Below are positions 21,480-33,239 of a stretch of 64,000 nt of DNA, in pieces. The DNA lies in the NCBI GenBank assembly GCA_963969595.1, contig OZ018416.1, positions 17,996,065 to 18,060,064 of the forward strand. The letters run 5' to 3'. The translations under genes were made by a program, and so were the position numbers. Numbering within the stretch: position 1 is the stretch's first letter; the number at the start of each line of letters is the position of its first letter. Source of the DNA: Neckera pumila. Its lineage: Eukaryota > Streptophyta > Bryopsida > Hypnales > Neckeraceae. The notes below the pieces were generated by a model that did no database searches, was not told where the DNA came from, and worked only from the letters and a program-made list of their open reading frames with translations.

Positions 21480-22422
21480 CCCCTAAAGGACCACTATCCT
21501 TGCGAGGAACAAATGCGATTTTGGGCAAGTCCCTACGGGCTAAATTTTTTTCCTAATTTTTTGAAACATTTTTGAAATTAGAGAAACTGATAAGCTTTGT
21601 GCCTTTGTGGGAATATAATTTTTATTCAATTGGTGCCCGGGAATAAAAGTTATGCCGAAATAAGCTCAAAACAGGGAAAAGGGGGCAAGTATTGAGGTAG
21701 CAAACAAAAAATTTGCAAAAAAATTTTTTTTTTTTTTTTTCCTTTTCTTGTAGATTATATTTTTATTTATCTAGAAAGCTTTGATTCATGTCATTTGGAT
21801 TTGTTATGGACAATCTTGTCTTTTGGGGTAATTAGAGCATCTTTTTGAAAAAATTACTTGTAAGATTCAATTCTGAATGCAATTTTTGCAATTTTTCAAA
21901 AAGAAAGTTTCACCTTATTTAATTTTTTTTTCTTAAACAATCTCATGATTGGAATTAGTGCATTTTAATTCCATCAAAAAGATATTAATATTTCAGATTT
22001 TTCTTCTATCATGTACCTACTTCTATTTTACAATTTTTTTAAGAACGAAAAATTAAGTTTTTTTGAATTTTTTTTTTACTTGACTCTCAATTCAATTTTC
22101 CACCATAAAGATTTAAAGTTTAAAACTTTGTAGTGCAAAAAAATTTAGTTAAAAATGTTCAAAGTCAAAAATTCTAGTCCCCACAATGTGTTGAAAAACT
22201 TGTTTTTTTCACTTTAAACGCAGATATCTTGCAATCAGCGATCTGTGCGGTCAAAAAATTTGAAATTTTTTCCACATATTCTCATACTAGTTAGATGTAA
22301 GATCCTACCTGGATCCTACGATTATATAAGCACTAAAACAATTTTCAATTTTTTCACTCTTTGCTATAGAAATGGCAATTTCAATGTTTTTTGGCAGAAA
22401 AAAGGCCTTGGTCCATTAGGGG
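21480..22422. mobile_element. TTAA-flanked element, subfamily B, full length
   Basis: TTAA occurs at 21476-21479 and 22423-22426. The ends are CCCCTAAAGGACCA and CATTAGGGG. It is 943 bp long. It shares all the blocks of 9668-10596 and has no nested insertion, so it serves as the empty-site reference for the insertion at 20139-20866. Confidence 0.8.
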
Positions 22423-22439
22423 TTAAATATTTTGTACTC

Positions 22440-23090
22440 CACATTTTAAATTTCTAATTTTTATTGTTGAGGAATGGAATTTCAAGTCTAGGAAAAAAAT
22501 TCCAATGTAAACATGGTTAGTTTTCACTCATTGCAAAATTATTAAGTAGAAGTAGATTCAAGATTGAAGGAAAGCTAAACCATGAAGGCATGAAGAATTT
22601 GAAGATAGAATTGGAAATCACTAATTACAACAATGAGATTGTTCTAGCAAGCTAACTAAACCTAGTACAACATTTTTTGGGAAAAATTATAAAAATTGCA
22701 TACAAAATAAATCCAAAAATTTTTCTTTTTAAAAAGATGCTTAAATTGCCCCTAAAATAGGATTGTTCTTGACTTTATAATCCAAATAGAATGAATCAAA
22801 TCTTCCACATAGATAAAAATAGTTTCTATGAAAAATAAAATTTTAAATATTTACTTTGACATTTTTTGATTCTTTTTGTGATGCCCGTCAAACTCCATTT
22901 TGAGCTTTGGGGGGCATAACTTTTGCATCTAGGCACCAATTGAAATAAAAATTATATTCTCAAAAAGCTAATGTGATTTCTCATCTTTACAAAAAGTTTT
23001 AAAAAGTCATTGCACAAATTCAGACTGTAGAAGCCTCCTCAAATATATTTTGTCCCTTGTGGGAACAATGGGAGTTTAGAAATGAATTGG
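22440..23090. mobile_element. Truncated TTAA-family element, inverse orientation
   Basis: The inverse complements of the family blocks appear in order: aagtagaagtagattcaaga, tgttctagcaagctaa, tccaaatagaatgaatcaaa, gggggcataacttttgcat and cttgtgggaacaatgggagt. The end nearest 22440 is missing, and the other terminus (gggagtttagaaatg) is eroded. Confidence 0.6.
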
Positions 23091-24404
23091 TTTTAAATAG
23101 GCAATTAAAATTTCAACTTTTAGATCCTTCGACTGAAATTTTGCACATAGATGTAAACTAGGATTATTTTAAATACAAGACAAATTTTATAAACTTTGGA
23201 TTAGTAGTTACAAAGTTATATCCAACTCAGTCTTCTTGTTTTTATTTCTCAACCTAGGCAAGTTAGGCTACAAAAAAAAGTTGTATTTGAGATTTTTTTT
23301 TCTTGAATTTATATCATGCAAGATAAATTTTATAGATTGTCTTTGAATTTGTGATTACAAAGTAATGTCTAACTTATAGTCTTTTAGTTTACAACCCAGG
23401 CAAGTTGGGCAATAAAAATAAATAAAAATTATTTGATATTTTTTTTTTGAATTTTTTTCCACGGAATTTCCACTACATTTCGAAATTCAAAGCAAGTCAT
23501 TAATTTGATTGAAGATATTGTAAGACAAATATATTCTTCTATAATTGTTTTGAAAGATGAATTATGCTTGGAATGTAGAACCATGCATACTTCCAAAAAA
23601 ACTTCTCCTTATTTAGTGTACTTAGTATGAGTGAGGTTTTTACACTTTGAAATTTTAAAACAATATACTTCATTGAGGTAGCTACTTGATGTTAATATGT
23701 TATAGTTAGATTGAAAGGATTCATCAAAATAAAATATCTCAATTGCCTGGGTTGAGACTAAAAATACATTTCACCTCGTATTTCAACAATTATTTAGTTA
23801 AATTAAACATGATTTATTGTACTAAATAGTTAACAACTTGTTATAATTTCTTGTAGAAATAGTTCTAAAATACTTTAAAATGTTTGCTCCAAAAATGCAA
23901 AAGCCCAATATAAACTTTCTAGTCTTCCAAGGTTAAGATTGATCAAGTGTATGATTTCAAATAAAAAAACTCTTCACTACATTATAAGAAATCATCAAAA
24001 AAAGACTAGTATGTTGCAAATTTGCTTAATTTCTTTGCATCAAAGAAAGTTAAACTCCATATTTGCTTATAAAATTTTACAAAAGTGTATATAGCAAGAA
24101 TGCAAGATTCAAAACTCAATGGTAGAGAGACACAAATTCTTCAAGAATAAAAATATCATTCCAAAATTGCTCAAAGTTTTTTTACCTTATTTTGTAATAA
24201 TAAAATAAAACTCACTTCAAACCAGGGTTGTCTTTCCGCAAATTTGTTGACAACAAGACAAATACGACATTATGGACTATCTAGTAGATCCTTCATGACG
24301 TTTAATAAAGTCAAATTTACCTTTGATTTAAAAAAATATATCCCCATGTACCTAAGCCAAGTGTAGCACACTTATAGGCGCATGCAAGTGTAATGTAGAT
24401 TAAT
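23091..24404. other. AT-rich DNA with a weak internal tandem duplication
   Basis: About 23165-23290 and 23320-23430 share blocks in order (caagayaaattttata, gtagttacaaagttat-like gtgattacaaagtaat, acccaggcaagttgggc). Nothing coding is seen. The remainder to 24404 shows no recognised feature. Confidence 0.4.
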
Positions 24405-24618
24405 GATTGCGGGTGGGCCAAGGGGCAACTATGCGGGTAGAATAAAGGGCAACTCCGGTTGTCCCAATAGGACAACTTTGGATGGACCAAAAGGCAAGTG
24501 CAAGTGTCCAAAAGGCGATCACGGAGTGGATAGGGTGATTGCATGTGTCCAAAAGGCGACTATAGGTGGCCAAGAGGTGACCATGGATTGGCAAGGGGTG
24601 ACCATAAGTGGTGGTTAG
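24405..24618. repeat. G-rich minisatellite of ~22-bp degenerate units
   Basis: About nine imperfect units centred on ccaaaaggcgaccatgggtg are seen, for example ccaaggggcaactatgcggg, ccaaaaggcgatcacggagt, ccaaaaggcgactataggtg and ccaagaggtgaccatggatt. Related but more eroded units occur at about 25855-25990 and 27115-27290. The glycine-rich reading frame over it is a by-product. Confidence 0.75.
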
Positions 24619-24625
24619 CTTTTAA

Positions 24626-25848
24626 ACTCCCAAAGCATTTTTTTCATCAAAAACCACTCAAACGACCATTTCTATTGCAAAGTGCATAAAACTTTCGAAT
24701 TCTTTCTTTTTGCATACCAAACTATAAGACCTTGCACTAAAATAGTATTAAAATGTGTGGAAAAGATTTCAAAAACTTGACCAGATGGATTGCAAGATGT
24801 TTGCATTTGAAGTGAAGACATTTGTTTTTTTTGCACCTTACCTAAATAGATTTTTCAAACTTTGAATCTTCATAGCTGAAACTTTTGCACTACACATTTT
24901 GAATTTCTAATTTTTCATGTTGAAGAATTGAATTACAAATCTAGAAATAAAAATTAAAAAAAAAAAAATTTTACACTTTAAAAAATTATTAAGTAGAATA
25001 AGGTTCAGGATTGAAGGAAAAACTAAACCACTAATAGCTCAAAAATGGAATGGTGACATTGTTCTAGCAAGATAACAAAACTCAATACAACCTTTTTTTT
25101 TTAAAACCGTGAAAATTGCATTCAAAAAATGAATAATTCAAGTTGTTTTTTCAAAAAGATGCATACATTAGAGAAAATTGCAGGCCACTGGAGGGCTGCT
25201 TCATAGCCCTCCAAGGTACCTGAAATATGGTTTTGGGGGGCTAAAAAATCATTTTCTCCCTGTTCTTGTCCACCTGAAATTATAGTGGTAGTGGCGCAAG
25301 AATCGAGTTTTAAAAGTTTAAGATTATTATAAAAATAAAAATAAAAATAAAAAATCACAAAATCTAATTGTTTCGGCAAGATTCAACTTGGGTTGACTGC
25401 TCACTACGGCACTTTTCCAGAGGGACAGACCAAGCTTTGAAATAGCTTGGTTTGTCACTCCTGAGCATCCTTCTAGAGGGCTGAATTTTTTTGTAATGAA
25501 TTGCTCAAAAAACAAGATTGTCCATAACTTTCTTATCTCTAATCCAAATAGAATGAATCAATCTTTTCATATAAACAAAAACACTTTTTAAAAGAAAAAA
25601 AGGTTTTCAATTTTTAATTTGATTTTTTGTGATTTTTTGAGTGCTACCCAACGAACTCCATTTTGGGCTTTGGGTGGTATAAGTTATCCGGGCATCATTT
25701 GAAATAAAAATTACATTCACAAAGAGCAAAAATGTCATTTCCTATCTCCAACAAAAAGTTAAAAAAAATTGAAACCACACAAATTGAAACTATAGGAGCC
25801 TATCCAAAATCCATTTTGTTCCTGGAGGGGACAATGGGAGTTTAGGGG
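24626..25848. mobile_element. TTAA-family element (diverged) with nested MITE
   Basis: The left end ACTCCCAAAGCATTT follows TTAA (24622-24625). The right end TTTAGGGG precedes TTAG. The interior carries the inverse family blocks (gaccatttctattgcaaag, tccaaatagaatgaatcaat, cataactttcttatct). Subtracting the MITE at 25171-25493 leaves about 900 bp. Confidence 0.6.
25171..25493. mobile_element. TA-flanked MITE, same family as 1097-1361
   Basis: The left end GAGAAAATTGCAGGCCACT and the inverse right end CAAAAAAATTCAGCCCTCT match the termini of 1097-1361 (GGAAAAATTTCAGCACTCT). TA lies on both sides (25169-25170, 25494-25495). It interrupts the TTAA element between blocks that are contiguous in siblings (for example around 46566-46600). 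It has short internal inverted segments (agggctgcttcatagccct) and no ORF. Confidence 0.65.
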
Positions 25849-25849
25849 T

Positions 25850-28100
25850 TAGTGACGAGTGCAAGTTGTTAGAATGAGGCAACTTTGGTGCGTAAAAGGC
25901 CACTTTGGATGAATAGAAGGCAATTATGGGTGGGCAAAAGGGCATTATGGATAAAAGCGCACACAAAAGGTGAAAAGGGCAACCACAAGAAGAAAAATGT
26001 CCAAGCTCTTTTAATCTCTTTAGAAAAGAAAAATTATAAAAGATAATAGGTTTACACCCTTCATTCTTATTTTAAAATCAAAATTCCAAACACTACCTAA
26101 TTAGATTGAATTGCAAATAATAAAAGAAAAATATTTATTTAAATTTCTACTCTTGATTTTTTTATTTTAAATATTAGTACAACAAATAATGCATTATTTG
26201 GACAAGTCTTGAGAATTGTAAAAAATAAACGATAAAGTGCATATTTAAATCTCTACGCTTTATTTTATATTTATAAAATTCAAGTGACAAATAATTCATG
26301 ATTAGAAGGAGGCTGAGAGAATTGCAAAATATAAAAAGGAAGTTTTTATTTAAATACTAACACATTCTCTTCTTGATTTAGATCAACGTTACAAATAAAA
26401 CATGAATTGGATGATCTTTGAGATTTGCCAAAAAAATGGCTCAGTTCTTGTTTACAAGATACACTAGATCTTGGAGGAAAATTTACATTCAAAATTCATT
26501 TAAAAAAATTATAGAAGTGATTTTAAAAAGCGTAAATTGATGGGGTTATACAAGTTAGGCTCTTTAACCTCAATTTTTTTGGTCACCAACTTTTTAGATT
26601 TGACTTGTAGAAAGAGGGTTGAAAGACTTTACATCACTTTTGCAGTTTTAACACCCTCGTGGTCAATCATTGTAATCTTTTGCTCCATAAGTGATTTTGT
26701 TGTGTTTTCTTTTTCTATGAGATCTCTTACATGTCTAGTTTGAATTTGTACGGTTACAATTCAAAAAATTGATACAACTTATCAAAATGTTGGCATTTTA
26801 TTCAAGTTAGAGCAAATTCCAAGAAATCAAACAAGCCTTGGGCATTTAGGGATTAAATCTCCTTTTTTAATATTTTTTTTCCAATCAACATGACAAGTAA
26901 CTCAAAATTAGAAGGATTCTTTCAAAATTCCAAAAATTTCATAATTAAAAAGAAAAGTTGAAAAGGTTCTTACTTAAATCTTCACCCTTTTTTTTATTTA
27001 TAAAATCAAAGTGAAATTTCTTTTATGATAAGGAGTCTTGCTGTCTTAGAGAATTGCAAAAAGTGAATGGGGAAGTTTTTACTTAAATCTAGAGGCGACC
27101 CCTCCAAGGACTATTGTGGATGCAAGAAAGGTCATCTTTTTGAATAAAAAACTTTTTCCTAAAGGGGCGTATACAGGTAAAGGCAATCACTAGTGGAACA
27201 ACTACAAGTGTAAAAGAGTCATTTCTTTGAACAAATAGTTTTTCTTCTTCAAATGGCACATGTGGGTAGAGACAATTGAGGGAAAGGATAGGTCATAAAA
27301 TCAAAATTTAGAGAATTAATAGTCAATCAGTTGCAATATATAAAAATAGTTTAATGATACTTTGGGGGACTCTTTCAATAGAAATCTACTTGTTAAGAAG
27401 GAATATAGGAAAAAATCTGGTTGTTTTTAGGGATGGATAGAGCAGAATGTTGGTCAAGTAGAAAAAAAAATTGCCTTCAACTGATAATTTCCCCCCCTTA
27501 AAGAGCACATGCAGGTGAGGCAACCATGTGAGTAGTGACTAGAGAAGGGGCCACACAAAGTAGACAAAAAGCCAATTGCTTAGAGGCCATTTATCATCAT
27601 TTATAAATTTTTATTTTGTTTATTCATCCATTTGGAGAAGCTAATAGTGTACCAAATATTTATCCTTTCCTATGGTGATTTTTATTTATATACCTCGGCT
27701 TGATTGAACCGACTGCACATGGGAGCCAACGACAAGTTTCAACAAAAATGTGATGAATATGAAAGAGAATTTTTTATTTAGTTTGTAGAATGTAAAAGAG
27801 GTTGTATGGCTTGAAACACAAAAATAGTAATTCAAAAACACCATCTTAAATTATAGGCATCAATTTCATTTAAGCATACAAGGCTATGAGCTTAATTCTT
27901 AAATAATTGAGCCTTTCCAATTGTATTTTTCCTATGGAAAAGGAGCATGGACTTAAAATTATACCTAATGAAGGAAACTATTTTTTTGTCCAAATTCTAA
28001 CCACACACATGTTTAAAGAGCTTGCTTATTAGTGTGCCTACTAGTTTTAGGCGTGAAATTGCATAAGAATTGTGATATTATAACAAGATAGATGTGTGTA
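25850..28100. other. AT-rich DNA with eroded minisatellite and TTAA-family ends
   Basis: Contains degenerate minisatellite units (25855-25990, 27115-27290) and an isolated right end of a TTAA-family element (gcatttagggattaaat, GGGA then TTAA at 26853-26856). The short reading frame at 26537-26743 has no family resemblance. No gene is seen. Confidence 0.4.
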
Positions 28101-28101
28101 C

Positions 28102-28123
28102 ATATATATATATATATATATAT
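28102..28123. repeat. TA microsatellite
   Basis: An uninterrupted tatata run of about 22 bases. A second, shorter run lies at about 28684-28710. Confidence 0.9.
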
Positions 28124-28921
28124 CATACTACAAAAATCACAACGACCTCTATAATATCACAATTCAATTTTGAATAATATTATAGAAATTCAATTGCTTT
28201 TGTAATAGCTATAGGATATTTTCTACTATATATTATGTATTCTTTTCATGAAATATTTGAAAATCAAATGGATACTTCTAAAAAAATTTCAAAAAAACTT
28301 TTTCAGACGACAAAACTATAGATAAATTCCATGTCTTTTTAAAATGTGATATTAATGAATAAGGAAGCACCAACCGCTAGCGTTGCTCTACATATTCAAA
28401 TGTGAAGATTCTACTTACATTGTTCCAAGCATTGTTCCCTTGATTAATTTATTCTTATTGCAATATTTTCATCTGTGCAAAGGTTATTATGTAAAAATTA
28501 TGATATAAAGATTTTCTTTAATTACTTTATATTGCACTATATAAAATTTTTCAAAGAATATTGTATGAAGATGTCAATATTTTCATTTAAAGATTATACA
28601 TACTTTGTTTAATTACATTCTATCACATGAAAAATTGATGAAAGTAATATATTTAATGCGTAGCAAAGCAAGCGCCAATTGCTAGTATATATACATATAT
28701 ATATATATAATTTTAAGTATATTTTCCCTCCCCACAATGTTTGAGAAAATTGTATTTAAGAGTATTTTGGAATTGGAGGTGACATGAACAACTAGAAATT
28801 GTGATAGCACACAAAAATACATTTCCAAAAACCTTGTTTAAATGAAAAGCTATCAAACTCATTACACAATCCACCTTGCAATTGTTGAAATGCAATTTTT
28901 TTGGATAAGTAGAAATGGCAA
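28124..28921. other. AT-rich intergenic, no gene seen
   Basis: Low-complexity AT-rich sequence between the microsatellite and a CACTA-type MITE. No features beyond a second TA run at about 28684-28710. Confidence 0.4.
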
Positions 28922-28924
28922 ATA

Positions 28925-29110
28925 CACTATAAGAAACCCGTGTTTTATGTGACATTTTCAGGATTTTAGAGAACAGATTTTAGTTGTGATTGGATGTTTT
29001 ATTGGACATTATTATTGATATAAAAACAAAAGTTGTTTTATTGGACGTCCACTAAAATCCATTCCCTAAAATCATAAAAACGTCACATTAAACATGGGTT
29101 TCTTATGGTG
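28925..29110. mobile_element. CACTA-type MITE, 186 bp, with ATA duplication
   Basis: The left end is CACTATAAGAAACCCGTGTT. The right end, inverted, is CACCATAAGAAACCCATGTT. ATA flanks it at 28922-28924 and 29111-29113. Sub-terminal inverse segments (atttttaggattttag-type blocks, tattggac) extend the pairing. The termini and 3-bp duplication fit CACTA/CMC. It belongs to a different family from 7329-7550. Confidence 0.82.
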
Positions 29111-29113
29111 ATA

Positions 29114-29546
29114 ACTCCAAATCAACACTTGCAAGTTGATATTTTCAATGGTGAAGATCATGAAAACACCTTATACTTTCCATTGGAACCATTTTAGAAG
29201 AAAACTAATAAGTATAATTTTTTGGATCTCAAATCAAGTGAAATTGATAAGCTTTGTTCAAAAAGCCAAGAAATTAAGTAAAATTGGCATGCTGTATTCT
29301 TCTCCTAATGGTATATGTTAACCTTTAATACTGCCTATAAAAAAATTTAGAACAATCCAAGGAATTTAACTGTCCATACAAAAACAAGTAAAAAATTTTA
29401 GATTAACCATATGTGGTCGGTCAAGCAATTAGGGGTTAAATTAGTTGCATTCATGTACAAGGAATATATTATGTTTTATTGTAACCAACTATTTTATTGC
29501 AAAACAATCTTTTTTCTAGAAAAATGTAATATATGTCATTGCTTAA
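29114..29546. other. AT-rich intergenic, no gene seen
   Basis: Short frames without family resemblance; nothing else recognised. Confidence 0.35.
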
Positions 29547-29815
29547 CTCCTAAAAGCCCAAGGAGTCTCTTCCTTGAAATTTTTGAGATATGAAACCTCA
29601 AAGTCATTCTATCTATGAAAAAACTTTTGTTTTTTCAAAAATGCACTTTGATGTAAGAGATTTTAAAATTTGGATAGTCAAAGTCTTTGAAGATTTTAGA
29701 TTAGACAAACTCAATAGTGATGAATAAGATCTTGTGGTTAGATATTTGAGAAAATCATTTTAAAATACATCATACTTTTATTTCAGAAATGATAGTTTGG
29801 ATGTGATATATGTCA
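29547..29815. mobile_element. Partial TTAA-family element
   Basis: The left end CTCCTAAAAGCCCAAGGAG follows TTAA (29543-29546). The next member starts at 29824 with an almost identical first 30 bases and the same flank (atgtcattgc), so the region looks like a local duplication with the first copy truncated. Confidence 0.55.
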
Positions 29816-29823
29816 TTGCTTAA

Positions 29824-30318
29824 CTCCTAAAAGCCCAAAGAGTCTCTTGCCTTTTTTGACTAAATCCATATATATATAGTTAGGAACATTCATGCCAATT
29901 TTCACAAGGAATGGAGCAATGGAAGTTAGATTGTTTTAGAGCCTTGCAATCAAGCAAAGTATATTGGAAAAACAAAAATTTCACTTGACTGTGCCATTTA
30001 CTATTTGCTCCAACCAATCACAATCCCTTGCACATCCACGGGATTTTTTTTTCTTGGGATGGCCTTTCCTTGGCTAGGTTTCTCTCCCAAGACAATCTAT
30101 AATGGGCATTTTTTTGGAGTGTTTGTGGGAGTGTTTGACTTTGAAAAATCACCCAAGGCGGAGTTTGTCCAAATTAAAAAGTTTTTAGTTATGGAAAGAT
30201 GATTCAATGAACTAGATGAGAAAAATATTAAATTTCAAGGAAATTAATTAATTTTTGGATCTAGGCAACCCTTGAAGTAAGGCAACGACCATAAAATGGT
30301 TGATTGGATATTTAGGGA
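29824..30318. mobile_element. Short TTAA-flanked element
   Basis: TTAA occurs at 29820-29823 and 30319-30322. The ends are CTCCTAAAAGCCC and TTTAGGGA. It is 495 bp, internally deleted relative to the family. Its right flank is the same dispersed sequence that follows the element at 58-643. Confidence 0.6.
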
Positions 30319-30322
30319 TTAA

Positions 30323-30929
30323 TTGGTTGGAATTCTTAGTAAGTGAGATAAGTACACAAAAGCTTTTTGATTTGTTTGATATATAGCCAATATAATACAA
30401 ACTATAGAAAAATTCAATTGTTATCAAGACAAAGCCGGAAGCTTGGTTTATGTGTAATAGATTTAAGTCAAGTTATACAAATGCTAAGCTCTAAATGGAA
30501 TGGATCACTCTAAATTCTAATTGAACTTTGTTTTTTGGTGGGATCTAGCTAATTAGGGAGGAATATTTATTTTTGGTATTGTCATGTATGGCAGGATTGT
30601 TGGAAGCGAGGGGAGTTGTAGGCAATAGGAGTTTATGAAAATTAGTATGCTACTTTAAAATACACTGAAGTTGAGTGCTAATTGATTAGATTTGGTAATT
30701 GTTGGATTTTTTGTGTTATTAAGAGTTTTTGGTGGTTATTTCCAATTGTAAATGGAATTCAATGCAAATTGTTTTGAAATTTTAGGATTTTGTGTTACAA
30801 ATTTTGAAAGTTATCTATTGTGATGTTTTTAATGAAATTTTGCATTAGGGTGTGCTTATTTTGACCATTGTAATTTCTAAAAATCAAGGCACTTTTTATG
30901 AGTGGAATCTTAGCTTGTAAGAGTTATTT
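30323..30929. other. Dispersed repeat plus intergenic DNA
   Basis: 30323-30480 is a copy of 648-790. The remainder is AT-rich without recognisable features. Confidence 0.45.
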
Positions 30930-31153
30930 CAACTACAAGAAAAAGGGGTGTTTTAAGCGAGTTTTTAAATATAGTCCTTGACATAAGATTATAAATAATG
31001 ACCTTTTAAGGAGATTTTTAGTAAAAATTTACTAAATATACATGTATTTCTAGTAAAATTTTACTAGGAATCTCCTTAAAGGTCATTACTTACAATCTTA
31101 TGATAAGGACTATACTTAAAAACTCACTTAAAACACCCCTTTCTCTTATAGTA
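30930..31153. mobile_element. CACTA-type foldback MITE, diverged copy of 7329-7550
   Basis: It begins CAACTACAAGAAAAAGGGG and ends with the inverse of TACTATAAGAGAAAGGGG. The same interior blocks occur as in 7329-7550 (gtgttttaag, atagtccttgacataag, catgtatttctagtaaaatt, aaaggtcattact) around a central ATACATGTAT. One end has an extra base and the target duplication is no longer clean. The palindromic arms are about 110 bp. Confidence 0.78.
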
Positions 31154-31941
31154 TATAATGGTTTGCGGTTGCTATATGAATGAAATTGTAGATGGTTTAA
31201 GAAGCCTAGAAGAAGTGAGATATTTGCCTTGAAGAGTAAAGCCATTGAGAACCAAACTATGAAATATATATTTTAAAAAATAGTAGAAATGAAAAATGCT
31301 TCTACTTATCTAAGAATCTAATTTTTTCAGGTTGACTACCTTAGTAATAGGGCTATCTTTTTTTAGGGTTACCTTTAAAATGCCTTTGGACTTATAGAGA
31401 CAAAAAGTGGTTGATGATTGACTTTACATATGCTAAAAAGGATGAATTGAAGAATCACATTTTTATTCTTTCAATTTTTTTGGGGAGTTGTTTAAATGTG
31501 TCAAGTATATGGAATTTAATTAGAATTTGAAGCTTCATTGACAATTTTTTGAACATCCATTTCAAAGCGGATCTCAAATTTACACCAATGGGAGCAAAAT
31601 TTGAAGTCAAGGAAAAGACAACTCAATGTGATTAATTTACATACAGTTATATCTTGTTTGTCATTTTAAATAAATAAATAGTTGAATCAATATAGTCTTA
31701 GAGATAATGAATAATTTAATAAGTATAAAAAGGATTATAGACCACCTTGTACAAGTGACTCTTGTTATATAAGTACTTCTTTTATGTCATCTTTATACAC
31801 AAAGTATTGATTGTCTCAATGTTAAAGCATTTTTTGAAAATAACATCAATCCACGTTTCAAATCAAGAATTAATCAAAGTAATCAAAATGTTTGGATTCT
31901 TTAACTACTTATTTTGATGCATATTCTCTTACATCTTGAAT
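31154..31941. other. AT-rich intergenic, no gene seen
   Basis: No family-like frame or repeat end was recognised. Confidence 0.35.
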
Positions 31942-33239
31942 TTAATCCCTTAAGGCCCAAAGTCTCCTTGGCAGACACTTGGAATTTTGGAGTAGGCTCG
32001 TGTGACCTCAAATTTTGATTTGATTTTCTAAACATTTTTTTGAAGATAGGGAATCACATTAACTTTCTAAAAATATTAGTTTTTTTTAATCGGTGCATGG
32101 GAGCAAAAGTCCATTTGAAGTCTTAAAAGCAGTTCGCTAGACAAAACAAAAAAATATAATTTTTTTAAAATTTTTAAAATTGTTTTCTGCAATACTATGT
32201 TTTTGTCTACATTTGAAGCTTTGATTCATTCTATTTGGACTAATAATGAGAAAGTTATGGACAATCTTGTTTTTTGGGCAATCAATGCATCTTCTTCAAA
32301 ATCCAACTTATAGAGTTCATTTTTTAATGCAATTTTCAAATTTTTTCAAATTTTTTTGACAAAGCAAAGTTTGTTTGCAAGAACAATCTCACCAAATGTT
32401 GGGTTATAATATTTCAATTCCATCTTAGAGCTATTAGCAATTTAGTGTTTTGTTCAATCTCGGACCAGGGTTGCTATTCTATGAGTGTGCAAGCGTGAGC
32501 CTGTGAGCTTGTGAGCATACAATTTTTAGAAAAAATTCTAAGGTAGAACCTATGACCGTGGACACTATATCATTCAAGATTTAGGATTAAAAGACTGAAA
32601 TAATCTACTCATTTTGTCAATAAATAGAAAGTATAGATGTCTTCCACTGTCTAGCAACATTCTTCTAAACCATGCTGGATGCTTCTAGAAACCAACGTCT
32701 ATAGTTAGGAGCCTTCATCCACCATAGAAGAGACCGCAACAAGTTGTTTAGAAGACTAGAGATAGAAGCCACAAAGCTAATTTTTTTGCAATCTCTATAG
32801 GATATTTTCAATGGCCCAGTTGCCGATAGGCTCATCATCAGCATTGTTGTATGAACCATCATATTTGTCCTCTGAAACATTTCATTTCTACCATAGAGCA
32901 GTTGTTTAGTGGCATAGGACTTAAGTTTCACAAATTTTACTATAGAAAAATTGATTTAGATCAAATTTGAAAAAGGAAAAAAAATAATTAAGGTCCAAGT
33001 GGTTGATGCATTTAATAACATTGCTTACTACATAACATGCAAATGTATGATCGTCAATAAGATTAGAAAATCTAAAGCCAATTCCACGTTAGATTGTAAT
33101 TATGGGCCTTATTGCACAAGAATAGCTAGAGTACAATCAAGTTGCAAGCTTGTTGCAAGTCTAAACTTTTAATAGAAAATCTTGAATACACAAATAAGTC
33201 TTCAAAATCATCATGATTAAACTAAATTATAAATTTATT

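Noticed and set aside
24317..24618. Glycine/lysine-rich frame and its opposite-strand frames
   Set aside because: By-product of the 22-bp minisatellite.
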